DNA from: Gammaproteobacteria bacterium | Lineage (GTDB): Bacteria; Pseudomonadota; Gammaproteobacteria; Burkholderiales; Rhodocyclaceae | Assembly (NCBI GenBank): GCA_029289235.1 | Contig: JARFTZ010000033.1 | Coordinates: forward strand, 1 to 42,829 | DNA: 42,829 bases | Reading direction: 5' to 3' | In this document: positions 16,073 through 24,917 of the stretch, piece after piece | How positions within the stretch are numbered: the stretch's first letter is position 1 | How the letters are laid out: each line of letters starts with the position of its first letter | Made by a program: the position numbers and the translations under genes | The notes under the pieces: model-generated | Database searches by the model: none | The model's input: only the letters and a program-made list of their open reading frames with translations | What the model was told of the DNA's origin: nothing

Positions 16073-17290
16073 TCAATCGAGTGCCGGAACGCCGAGCGCG
16101 TCGAGATCGAGGTTGTGGACGCGGACTTGCGCGGTCATCAACTGGTGGAGCAGGGTTTTGAAGAGGTCGGCGCAGTGGCTGCGTTTTCGTTCAGCAAGAG
16201 AGAGCTTGTCGTCGAGAATGTCGAACGCATCGGCGATTTCTTTCTGCTCATCCCAATCTGGTTTTGGAATGACCACCGATTTCAGGAAACCGCAGGTCAA
16301 CGCCGCTTTGGTGCTGCCTCCGGCACGCCCGACGGAGCGCAGATATTCGTACCGGCTTTGCAGGTAGCGGAATACGAACGGGGAATAAAGCGCGTTTCCC
16401 GCAATGGAAATATAGGCAAGATGCTGACTGATGTGTGTATCGAAGCTTACGAGCGCAGCATTGCCGAGCGTTTTTCCTTGACCGGTAATCGCCACCAAGA
16501 CGCTGCCGGTTGGAACCATCGGCAGGTGGCATTCCTTGGCCGCCAACTCCGTTACGAACTCATCCGCACTGTCGATGTTTCCCTCGTGTATTTTGCCGCT
16601 TGTAAGCCAGGGAAGATGCCCGCCTTCCCAGTATTCGCGGGTCGTCCGCTTTGGTGTTGAACCATTGCCGATACGAGCCACTCTTCCCAGCACCACCACA
16701 TCCCAACTCTCCGGCACCAGCCCGATTTCCGTCGGCTTCTGCGCTTCGCCGCGCAGGCCTTCGGTGAACAGCTTGTGCATCAGGCTGCGCTTGAGTTCAC
16801 AGGTCGTGGTGATGATCGCCTGCTGCTGCTCGATGGCGCGCTGCACCGTGGCCAGCACGCGGGCGATTTGGCGTTGCTCTTCAAGATCGAACCCGCCGCG
16901 GTTAACCAAGACGTCGGCCAATTGGTTTTTGTTAATTGCTTTGAAAATCGCACCCGATCCAAGCGCCTCAATCGTTGGCTGCAGGTACTGTAACTCGAAG
17001 TACAAGAAAAATTGGTCAACTCCATACGCACGAATTGCCCCAAGACCGCGACCAATGCAACAGGTTTCACTTGCAATATTGACAGGGCCGACAGGGGCGC
17101 GTACCGAAATCAGAATGTCTCCTTTCTCGGCGATCTTCTTTGGAGCCACGCAATACTGTCGAGCCTGCGGGTGGCGAAGACCAAAATCCGTCTTGCCTTG
17201 AAAAAAAGGCAAGCCTTCGCCGGTTTCGTTGTACGTGCTTGATTCAGGGGACTGGCCCATATTCAGGCGGGCGACAGAGGACAAGAGCAT
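16073..17290 (-). CDS. hsdS: Type I restriction-modification specificity subunit HsdS
   Basis: A 405-residue DNA-recognition subunit with two target-recognition domains: TRD1 at about 1-110 and TRD2 at about 190-345. Each is followed by a conserved helical spacer (EEQRQIARVLATVQRAIEQ at about 137-155; DEQKEIADAFDILDDKLS at about 353-370), the half-repeats that dimerise with HsdM. TRD1 contains ILISVRAPVGPVNIA and TRD2 contains VPTGSVLVAITGQG, equivalent structural positions. The N-terminus is slightly short for the family but starts properly (SVARLNMGQSPESS). The target sequence cannot be read from protein alone, but would be bipartite. ATG 17290 is 2 bp from the hsdM stop. Local DNA is more AT-rich than its surroundings, as usual for horizontally exchanged hsdS. 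Confidence 0.93.
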   Translation of the reverse strand: MLLSSVARLNMGQSPESSTYNETGEGLPFFQGKTDFGLRHPQARQYCVAPKKIAEKGDILISVRAPVGPVNIASETCCIGRGLGAIRAYGVDQFFLYFELQYLQPTIEALGSGAIFKAINKNQLADVLVNRGGFDLEEQRQIARVLATVQRAIEQQQAIITTTCELKRSLMHKLFTEGLRGEAQKPTEIGLVPESWDVVVLGRVARIGNGSTPKRTTREYWEGGHLPWLTSGKIHEGNIDSADEFVTELAAKECHLPMVPTGSVLVAITGQGKTLGNAALVSFDTHISQHLAYISIAGNALYSPFVFRYLQSRYEYLRSVGRAGGSTKAALTCGFLKSVVIPKPDWDEQKEIADAFDILDDKLSLAERKRSHCADLFKTLLHQLMTAQVRVHNLDLDALGVPALD

Positions 17291-17292
17291 TT

Positions 17293-18891
<1,599 letters not shown>

Positions 18892-18993
18892 GTTGCCAGT
18901 CCTTGTCCCGTCGCCAAAATCGGCCGCCAGTCTACCTTCGACTCCGGTTCTTCGCCATGAGCGAACGAGATGGATGGTGCAAATAGCCTGCCA

Positions 18994-19011
18994 GCGGGTT
19001 ACAAAACCCGC
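18994..19011 (-). terminator. Hairpin over the VWA-protein stop codon
   Basis: A perfect 7-bp inverted repeat GCGGGTT/AACCCGC with a 4-nt loop spans the stop codon of the minus-strand VWA gene. It would end the protease-moxR-DUF58-VWA transcript before the hsdM promoter region. No strong T-run is present. Confidence 0.45.
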
Positions 19012-20045
19012 CCGTGCCACCACAGCGACAGCCCGGCGGCGAGGATGGCGAATAGCGCGGCGACGGCGGCGAACAGCGCGGTGATCTCGGACTGTTTCTT
19101 CTCGAAGGCGATCTTCGCCGTCAGCGATTCGTAGACTTTCTTCAGGTCGACGGCCGTTCCGGCGTAGAAATACTCACCTTGGGTGATTTCCGCGACGCGC
19201 TTGAGGCTTTCCTCGTCGAGGCGCACGCGCATCGACCAGCCCTCGAAACCGATTGTCTCGCCTTCCTTGGTCCCGAAGCCGACGGTATAGACGCGGATGC
19301 CGCGCTCGGCGACCATTTTTGCCGCCTGCTGGGCGTCAGGCCCGGTCGTGCGCTGGCCGTCGGTCAGCAGGATGATGGCGGCAGATTGGTTCGATCCCGG
19401 CGCGACGGGAACGAAATCCTCCTTCGGCTTTTTCGCCTGGCTGATCGGCGCATTGCCATCGCTCTGCACGGCGCGGCCGTAGATCAACTGGCTGATGTCG
19501 ATGCCGGCATCGGGGAAGAGGGTCGCGAGGGCAACGATCAGGCCGCTGCCGGTGGCGGTGCCGCGCTGCAGCTGGAAGCGGTCGATGGCGGCGACGAGAT
19601 CTTCGCGGGAGAGGGTCGGCGCCTGCACTACCGACGCGGTGGCGGCGAAGGATACGATACCGACCTTGGTGCGCGCCGGCAGTTCGGTGAGGAACGCCTT
19701 GGCCGCCGCCTGCGCGGCTTCCAGGCGGTTTGGCTGCACGTCGGTGGCGCGCATGCTGCCGGAAACGTCCATGGCTAGGATCACCGTTTCCTGCTGCGTC
19801 GGCAGGGTAACCGTCGCGACCGGGCGCGCTGTGGCCAGCAGCATCAGCGTCAGGGCCAACAGAAATAGCGCCGGTGGAATGTGGCGACGCAGGCGGTTGC
19901 CGACGCCCAACGCTTCGCGCACCAATCCGAGATTGGCATAACGCAATGCCGCCTGCTTCTTGCGGCGCAGGATGAAGAGATACAGGGCAATCATGGCCGG
20001 AACGGTCAACAAGGCCCAGAGCATGAGCGGCCATTGGAAGGTCAT
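18999..20045 (-). CDS. BatA-like VWA-domain membrane protein
   Basis: A 348-residue inner-membrane protein. Two N-terminal hydrophobic helices (about 5-25 and 55-75) bracket an RRKK basic patch. A von Willebrand A domain (about 88-300) follows, with the metal-site motif DVSGSM and a later LTDGQRTTG. A C-terminal helix (about 320-342) re-enters the membrane. BatA-type proteins work with MoxR ATPases, DUF58 proteins and other VWA proteins as metal-dependent chaperone/insertase systems. The gene overlaps the DUF58 gene by 4 bp, showing translational coupling. The usual second VWA/TPR protein (BatB/BatC) and DUF4381 partners are absent here. Confidence 0.9.
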   Translation of the reverse strand: MTFQWPLMLWALLTVPAMIALYLFILRRKKQAALRYANLGLVREALGVGNRLRRHIPPALFLLALTLMLLATARPVATVTLPTQQETVILAMDVSGSMRATDVQPNRLEAAQAAAKAFLTELPARTKVGIVSFAATASVVQAPTLSREDLVAAIDRFQLQRGTATGSGLIVALATLFPDAGIDISQLIYGRAVQSDGNAPISQAKKPKEDFVPVAPGSNQSAAIILLTDGQRTTGPDAQQAAKMVAERGIRVYTVGFGTKEGETIGFEGWSMRVRLDEESLKRVAEITQGEYFYAGTAVDLKKVYESLTAKIAFEKKQSEITALFAAVAALFAILAAGLSLWWHGRVL

Positions 20046-20992
20046 GGTCTGCCAGCCTCCCTCGTCTGGCGGGCTTCAAGGTGGGCCGGCATCCCGCCGC
20101 CGCTGGTCGCGCGACTGCGCAACTCGCGCAATTCGGCGAAGCGGAGGAGCGCATCGAGCAGGTCGCTGTCGGTGGAAAGTTCCAAGGCATCGACGCCGGC
20201 GTTGGCGAAACTGTCACGCAACGTTTCTTCGCGCTGCGCAGCAAGTTCCGCAAAGCGCTGGCGGAAACCCTTGTCGTGCGTATCGATGAACAGTTGTTCG
20301 CCGCTTTCGACGTCCTGCAGGAGCAGCATGCCGATGTCCGGCAATTCGTGTTCGAGTGGATCGGATAGTCGTACGGCAACGACTTCATGGCGCAGGGAGA
20401 GGTGTCCAAGTGCTTCTTCCCAACCGGGCGCGCTGATGAAGTCCGAAACGACGAACACCAGCGAACGCCGCGGTACGATGCGCGCCGCGTGGTCGATCAG
20501 GGTGGCGAGCTGTGTCGGCGCCGGTTTGGTTACCGGACGGGCCAGCAGGACGTGCAGCAGGTGCAGAACATGGCGCCGTCCGCTACGCGCGGGGACGACT
20601 GTGTCGACCGAACTGCCGTAGCACAGCGCGCCGACGCGGTTGCCGTGGCGCGTGAGCAGGCGAGCCAGCACACCGACGAACTGAGCCGAAACCGCCTGTT
20701 TCTTGACCCGCGCGCCGAAATCGAGTGAGGCCGAGAGGTCGAGCAGGAACCAGGCGGTCAGGTCGCGATCCTCGTTGAAGACGCGCACGTAGGGCGTCTG
20801 CATGCGCGCCGTGACGTTCCAGTCGATGTGTCGTACGTCGTCGTGGTACTGGTATTCGCGCAGATCGGCGAGATCGATGCCCGGCCCGCGGAAGAAGCAG
20901 CGGTAATCGCCGTGCAGGAGCCCGTCGAGCCGGCGGATTACCGTCCATTCCAGGCGTAGCAGCAACTGTTCGGCATCAGCTGGCTTGGGCAT
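20042..20992 (-). CDS. DUF58-domain protein, MoxR-associated
   Basis: A 316-residue cytosolic protein of the DUF58 family. The hallmark REYQYHDDVRHIDWNVTAR (about 47-65) is followed by a VWA-like fold (AWFLLDLSASLDFG, then VFVVSDFI). DUF58 proteins are encoded beside MoxR AAA ATPases and BatA-like VWA proteins and are thought to be adaptors or substrates in complex assembly; their biochemical role is unknown. It overlaps moxR by 17 bp and the VWA gene by 4 bp, so it is the middle of a tight operon. Confidence 0.92.
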   Translation of the reverse strand: MPKPADAEQLLLRLEWTVIRRLDGLLHGDYRCFFRGPGIDLADLREYQYHDDVRHIDWNVTARMQTPYVRVFNEDRDLTAWFLLDLSASLDFGARVKKQAVSAQFVGVLARLLTRHGNRVGALCYGSSVDTVVPARSGRRHVLHLLHVLLARPVTKPAPTQLATLIDHAARIVPRRSLVFVVSDFISAPGWEEALGHLSLRHEVVAVRLSDPLEHELPDIGMLLLQDVESGEQLFIDTHDKGFRQRFAELAAQREETLRDSFANAGVDALELSTDSDLLDALLRFAELRELRSRATSGGGMPAHLEARQTREAGRP

Positions 20993-21983
20993 GGCTTTCC
21001 AGCGCCTTGACCGGGACGGGAATGTGCTGCATCAGCCTGGTGATGATGGTGTCGGCCGTCATGCCTTCGGCGAGCGCCTGGTAGGAAAGCACAAGGCGGT
21101 GGCGCAGCACGTCGGGCACCAGTTCCCTCATGTCCTCAGGCAGGACGTAGTCGCGGCCGCGCAGGAAAGCCAGCGCACGGGCGCCTTCGACCAGGTTGAT
21201 GGTGGCGCGCGGACTGGCACCGAAGGTGATCCACGGCTCGAATTCCGGCAGGCCGTACTTGGCCGGCTGGCGCGTGGCGCAGACGAGTCGTACGGCGTAC
21301 TGCATCAGCGCCGGTTCGACGAAGCCCTTGCGGCATTCCGCCTGCAGCGCCGCCAGTTGTTCGGTCGTGGCGATGGCGCCGATCACCGGGGCCTCGCCGG
21401 TCACCCGTTCGGCGATGACGAATTCTTCCTCGGGCGTCGGGTAGTCGACCAGAACCTTCATCATGAAGCGGTCGACCTGCGCTTCCGGCAACGGGTAGGT
21501 GCCCTCGGTCTCGATCGGATTCTGCGTGGCCATGACCAGGAAGGGCGCAGGCAGGACGTGCGTCTCGCCGGCGATCGTTACCTGCCGCTCCTGCATCACT
21601 TCGAGCAGGGCGCTCTGCACCTTGGCCGGGGCGCGGTTGATCTCGTCGGCGAGCAGCAGGTGGGTGAATATCGGTCCGAGCGTGGTGGTGAATTCGCCGG
21701 TCTTCTGGTTGTAGATGCGGTTGCCGATCAGGTCGGCCGGCACCAGGTCGGGGGTGAACTGGATGCGCTTGAAGCCGCCGGAGAGCGTTGCCGCGAGGGT
21801 CTTCACGGTCAGCGTTTTTGCCAGTCCCGGCACGCCTTCGACCAGCAGGTGCCCCTGCGCGAGCATGGCGACCATCACACGTTCGAGGAAGTTGTCCTGG
21901 CCGACGATCAGTTTCTTGACCTCGTACAGGATTTTCTCCATCAGCGAGGCGACGTGGGCGTGGGTCATGTCGGGCGTAGTCAT
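20976..21983 (-). CDS. MoxR-family AAA+ ATPase
   Basis: A 335-residue AAA+ ATPase of the MoxR class. Walker A GVPGLAKT (50-57), the Walker B segment LLADEINRAPAKVQSALLEVMQE and sensor I (MATQNPIETEGTYPLPEAQ) are intact. MoxR proteins act as ATP-driven chaperones that insert metals or assemble complexes together with VWA proteins. The ATG at 21983 is chosen from the start of homology; the frame continues upstream to 22118 without conservation and would overlap the protease gene. It lies 22 bp after the HtrA-like protease gene and overlaps the DUF58 gene. Confidence 0.95.
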   Translation of the reverse strand: MTTPDMTHAHVASLMEKILYEVKKLIVGQDNFLERVMVAMLAQGHLLVEGVPGLAKTLTVKTLAATLSGGFKRIQFTPDLVPADLIGNRIYNQKTGEFTTTLGPIFTHLLLADEINRAPAKVQSALLEVMQERQVTIAGETHVLPAPFLVMATQNPIETEGTYPLPEAQVDRFMMKVLVDYPTPEEEFVIAERVTGEAPVIGAIATTEQLAALQAECRKGFVEPALMQYAVRLVCATRQPAKYGLPEFEPWITFGASPRATINLVEGARALAFLRGRDYVLPEDMRELVPDVLRHRLVLSYQALAEGMTADTIITRLMQHIPVPVKALESHAQAS

Positions 21984-22005
21984 GGAGATCCTTTCGGAGC
22001 GGAAA

Positions 22006-22977
22006 TCAGAACGGCGGAACGCCGACCGCGGAGGCGGCGTTCTCGATCGGCACGGCAAATGCCAGACCGACGAAGAAGCGTTGCTGCAAAGGGTTGAGAA
22101 TGGCGGTGACGATGCCAAGTACCTCGCCCTCCATGTTGACCAGCGGCCCGCCCGAGTTTCCGGGGTTGGCTGCGGCGTCGAACTGGATCAGGTTGGAGAG
22201 CGCGCGCTTGCCGTCGGAAGAGACGAATTCGCGCTTGAGGCCGGAGACCACGCCGGTTGATGCCGAGGGGCCGAACCCGAACGGGAAGCCGACGGCCAGC
22301 ACCTCGTCGCCTGGCCGCAGATCCCCGGTGGTGATCAGCGTCGCCGGTTGCAGATCATCAGGCAACTTCCTGGCCTGGATCACGGCGAGGTCGTTGTCCG
22401 GGTCGACGCCGGTGATCACTGCCTCCGATTCGCTGCCATCGGCGAATACCACCCGAACGTGACTGGTGCCGACGACCACGTGCAGATTGGTCAGAATGCT
22501 TCCCTGCTCGGTGATCACCACACCGGTGCCGACCGACTGCCGCTCAGCGGATGCTTTTTTCTCGTCTTGTTTCTTCTCGTCCGGGACCAACGGGGCGGGA
22601 AGGTTGCCGACGCCTTCCGGATGGTCGAAGCCGTCGACCCGCACGATCGACGGACGGATCGTTTCATAGGCTTTTGCGGCTTGCGATGGCAGCGGCTCCT
22701 TCTCGAGACTGGCCCGGACGGCGCGGTCGATGTCGTCCTGCGTGACGACTCGTTGCGGTTCAACGAACTGCCGGTCCAGCGCAATCCCGGCTGCGAGCCC
22801 CAAAACGGTGGCGACGGCCACGAGCAGCAAGCGGTGTGCTTGCAGCGTGCCTTTCAACCAACGGGAGGCGCCATCGGCCGGGTTTGGCGCGGGAACAGGC
22901 GAAACAGGTTCGGCCAACCCGCTTCCGGCTGCCGGCCGTTGCTTGCTTCCACTGCTGTATAACGTGGTTCGCCGCAT
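22006..22977 (-). CDS. Membrane-anchored HtrA/DegS-like serine protease
   Basis: A 323-residue trypsin-fold protease. A single N-terminal membrane anchor (about 47-68, LLLVAVATVLGLAAGIA) follows a proline-rich cytosolic stretch, placing the protease in the periplasm. The triad is complete: H166 (LTNLHVVV), D196 (DPDNDLAV) and S275 (GNSGGPL). No PDZ domain follows, since the protein ends about 48 residues after the catalytic serine, so it is shorter than DegP/DegS. ATG 22977 follows AGGAACGT. The 22-bp gap to moxR suggests co-transcription with the MoxR-DUF58-VWA genes. A shared role in envelope quality control is inference. Confidence 0.87.
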   Translation of the reverse strand: MRRTTLYSSGSKQRPAAGSGLAEPVSPVPAPNPADGASRWLKGTLQAHRLLLVAVATVLGLAAGIALDRQFVEPQRVVTQDDIDRAVRASLEKEPLPSQAAKAYETIRPSIVRVDGFDHPEGVGNLPAPLVPDEKKQDEKKASAERQSVGTGVVITEQGSILTNLHVVVGTSHVRVVFADGSESEAVITGVDPDNDLAVIQARKLPDDLQPATLITTGDLRPGDEVLAVGFPFGFGPSASTGVVSGLKREFVSSDGKRALSNLIQFDAAANPGNSGGPLVNMEGEVLGIVTAILNPLQQRFFVGLAFAVPIENAASAVGVPPF

Positions 22978-23114
22978 ACGTTCCTCGCATCGGGAAACGC
23001 ACCACACGAAGGATATCGGGGGCAGAGGAACCAGCCCTCGATGTATTTTTACCGTGCTTTGATCAACAAACGGCCTGGCAAGTTCATGTTCAGGACGAGA
23101 TTGCGATACCCCGA

Positions 23115-23915
23115 CTAGCGCGCCAGCGGATCCTGCCGGTAATAGCGTGCGAACAGCCGATACAGCGCAGGGTAGGCGTGGTTTAGCATGTCCGGAGTTT
23201 CGAAAAAAGTTTCGCTCGCCACGGCGAAGAACTCGCCGAGGTTTTCGGCCGCGTAGGGGTCGAGAGGGAGCGCGTCGGCGATTTCGTCGGCGAGCGATGC
23301 CGGTGCGGCGTCGAGGACGTCGACCTTGGTACAGAAATCCTCGAAAGCGGCAAGAAGCGTCGTTTCCCATTCCGGACGAGGCAACTCGGCGGGCAAGGGC
23401 GGAATGCCGTCGGCCTCGCCGTTGCGCATGTCCAGCTTGTGGGCGAATTCGTGGATCACCACGTTGTAGCCTTCGCCCGCCATCTGCACGTCGTGCCAGG
23501 AGATGATCAGCGGGCCGCCTTCCCAGGCTTCGCCGGAAGCGATGTCATCGTATTCGTGAACAACGCCGAATTCGTCCTCGACCGTGCGCGGGATGACGAA
23601 TTCGTCCGGATAAACCACGATGCCGACCCAGTCCCGGTAGTACTCGAGGCCGAGGTTGAGAATCGGCAGGCAGCCTTGCACGGCGATCGAGACGCACATG
23701 GCGTCGGTCAGTTGCAGGCCGCCAACAGCGGTGAATTCCTTCTCAGTGAGGAAGGTTTCGGCGAGTGCCCGCAGGCGGGTGTGTTCCTCGTTTGACAAAC
23801 GGGAGAGGAAAGGCAGTTGGTCGAGCGTGTCCTGCCACAGTTCGTCGGGGATCGAACGGGATTTTTCGCGTCCGCGCCACCAGTCGATCAGTCGGCCTAG
23901 AAGCATGCTGTTCAA
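23115..23915 (-). CDS. mtfA: Zinc peptidase MtfA (DUF980)
   Basis: A 266-residue cytosolic zinc peptidase. It carries HEFAHKLDMRNG with the HExxH zinc motif, plus a conserved acidic third-ligand region near LGEFFAVASETFFE. E. coli MtfA binds the repressor Mlc, relieving glucose PTS repression, and has aminopeptidase-like activity on small substrates. No Mlc or PTS genes are in the window, so the partner here is unknown. Length fits the family. Start M1 (23915) overlaps the upstream EamA gene by 4 bp; M4 (23906) is an alternative. Confidence 0.92.
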   Translation of the reverse strand: MNSMLLGRLIDWWRGREKSRSIPDELWQDTLDQLPFLSRLSNEEHTRLRALAETFLTEKEFTAVGGLQLTDAMCVSIAVQGCLPILNLGLEYYRDWVGIVVYPDEFVIPRTVEDEFGVVHEYDDIASGEAWEGGPLIISWHDVQMAGEGYNVVIHEFAHKLDMRNGEADGIPPLPAELPRPEWETTLLAAFEDFCTKVDVLDAAPASLADEIADALPLDPYAAENLGEFFAVASETFFETPDMLNHAYPALYRLFARYYRQDPLAR

Positions 23916-24832
23916 GTCGCCCGCCTGGCTGTCGTCAGGTAGATGCCGAGAAAAATCAGGCCGATGCCGGCGAAATGAAACGGCTGCGGCTGCTCGCCGA
24001 GGAAGAGCGCCGAGAGCAGCGTGCCGAAGACCGGCATCAGGTGGATGAACAGGCTGGCCTTGCTGGCGCCGACTTCGCCGACGGCCTTGTTATAGAAGAT
24101 GTAGCCGACGAAGCTGGGCAAGGTGCCCGTGTAGATGATCGCTGCCATGGACGCACCGGACAGATGGATCGCCCGTCCCTGCGCGATTTCCCAAGCGTAG
24201 GCGGGCGCCAGGGCAACCAGGCCGACAGCGGTGAAGGCGGCGAGCATCAGCATCGGATGAACGCCGGCCGGGCGCCACTGCAGACCGATGGTGTAAAGCG
24301 CCCAGACGGCGACGGCGCCGAGCATCCAGAGATCGCCGACGTTGAAGGTAAGGCCGGCCAGGGTGGCGAGCTCGCCTCGCGCGACGATGGTCGTCACACC
24401 AATCAGCGAAATGGCGACGCCGAGCCATTCGATGCCGTGCAGCCGCTTGTGCAGGAACATCCACGACAGCGCGATGGTGGCGACCGGGATGAACGAGTTG
24501 AGCAGCGAGGCGTTGGTCGCACCGGTGAATTGCAGCGCGATATAGGCGAGCGTGTTGTAGCCACCGACGCCGAGCAAGCCAAGAATCACCACAGCGAGCC
24601 AGTTCTGGCGGAGGACCGGCCACTGCGCGCGCAGGTGCGGAAGGGCCAGCGGAATAGTCAGGAGGAACGCGATGGTCCAGCGCCAGAACGCCAGCGAGAA
24701 CGGCGGCACGTCGCCGCGCACGGCGCGTCCGACGACCATGTTGCCCGACCAGAACAGTGTCGTCAGGATCAGGAGCAGGTAGGGATGATGAAAACGCGAG
24801 AACATGCGGGGCGGCTTGGGAAAAAGGGGCAA
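23912..24832 (-). CDS. EamA/DMT-family transporter
   Basis: A 306-residue inner-membrane protein with about 10 hydrophobic helices in two EamA repeats (about 15-145 and 160-295), the 5+5 topology of drug/metabolite transporters. Substrates range over amino acids, nucleotide sugars and metabolites and cannot be predicted. It overlaps mtfA by 4 bp, so the two genes are co-translated. The start could be at 24832 or at M10 (24805); the membrane part begins after both. Confidence 0.88.
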   Translation of the reverse strand: MPLFPKPPRMFSRFHHPYLLLILTTLFWSGNMVVGRAVRGDVPPFSLAFWRWTIAFLLTIPLALPHLRAQWPVLRQNWLAVVILGLLGVGGYNTLAYIALQFTGATNASLLNSFIPVATIALSWMFLHKRLHGIEWLGVAISLIGVTTIVARGELATLAGLTFNVGDLWMLGAVAVWALYTIGLQWRPAGVHPMLMLAAFTAVGLVALAPAYAWEIAQGRAIHLSGASMAAIIYTGTLPSFVGYIFYNKAVGEVGASKASLFIHLMPVFGTLLSALFLGEQPQPFHFAGIGLIFLGIYLTTARRAT

Positions 24833-24905
24833 TTATGCGCGTGTGGCGGAGGTTTGGCTCGCCGTCGCGGGTTTTTCTCCCCCGATGCGTCGGTCTCCCG
24901 GGGTT

Positions 24906-24911
24906 TATAAT
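24906..24911 (+). promoter_or_regulatory. Perfect -10 box abutting the relA start
   Basis: A consensus TATAAT ends 6 bp before the relA ATG, so transcription from it would begin at or next to the start codon. No clear -35 hexamer lies 17 bp upstream, and no ribosome site is visible before the ATG. This suggests a leaderless transcript if the box is used. Confidence 0.35.
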
Positions 24912-24917
24912 CTCGCC

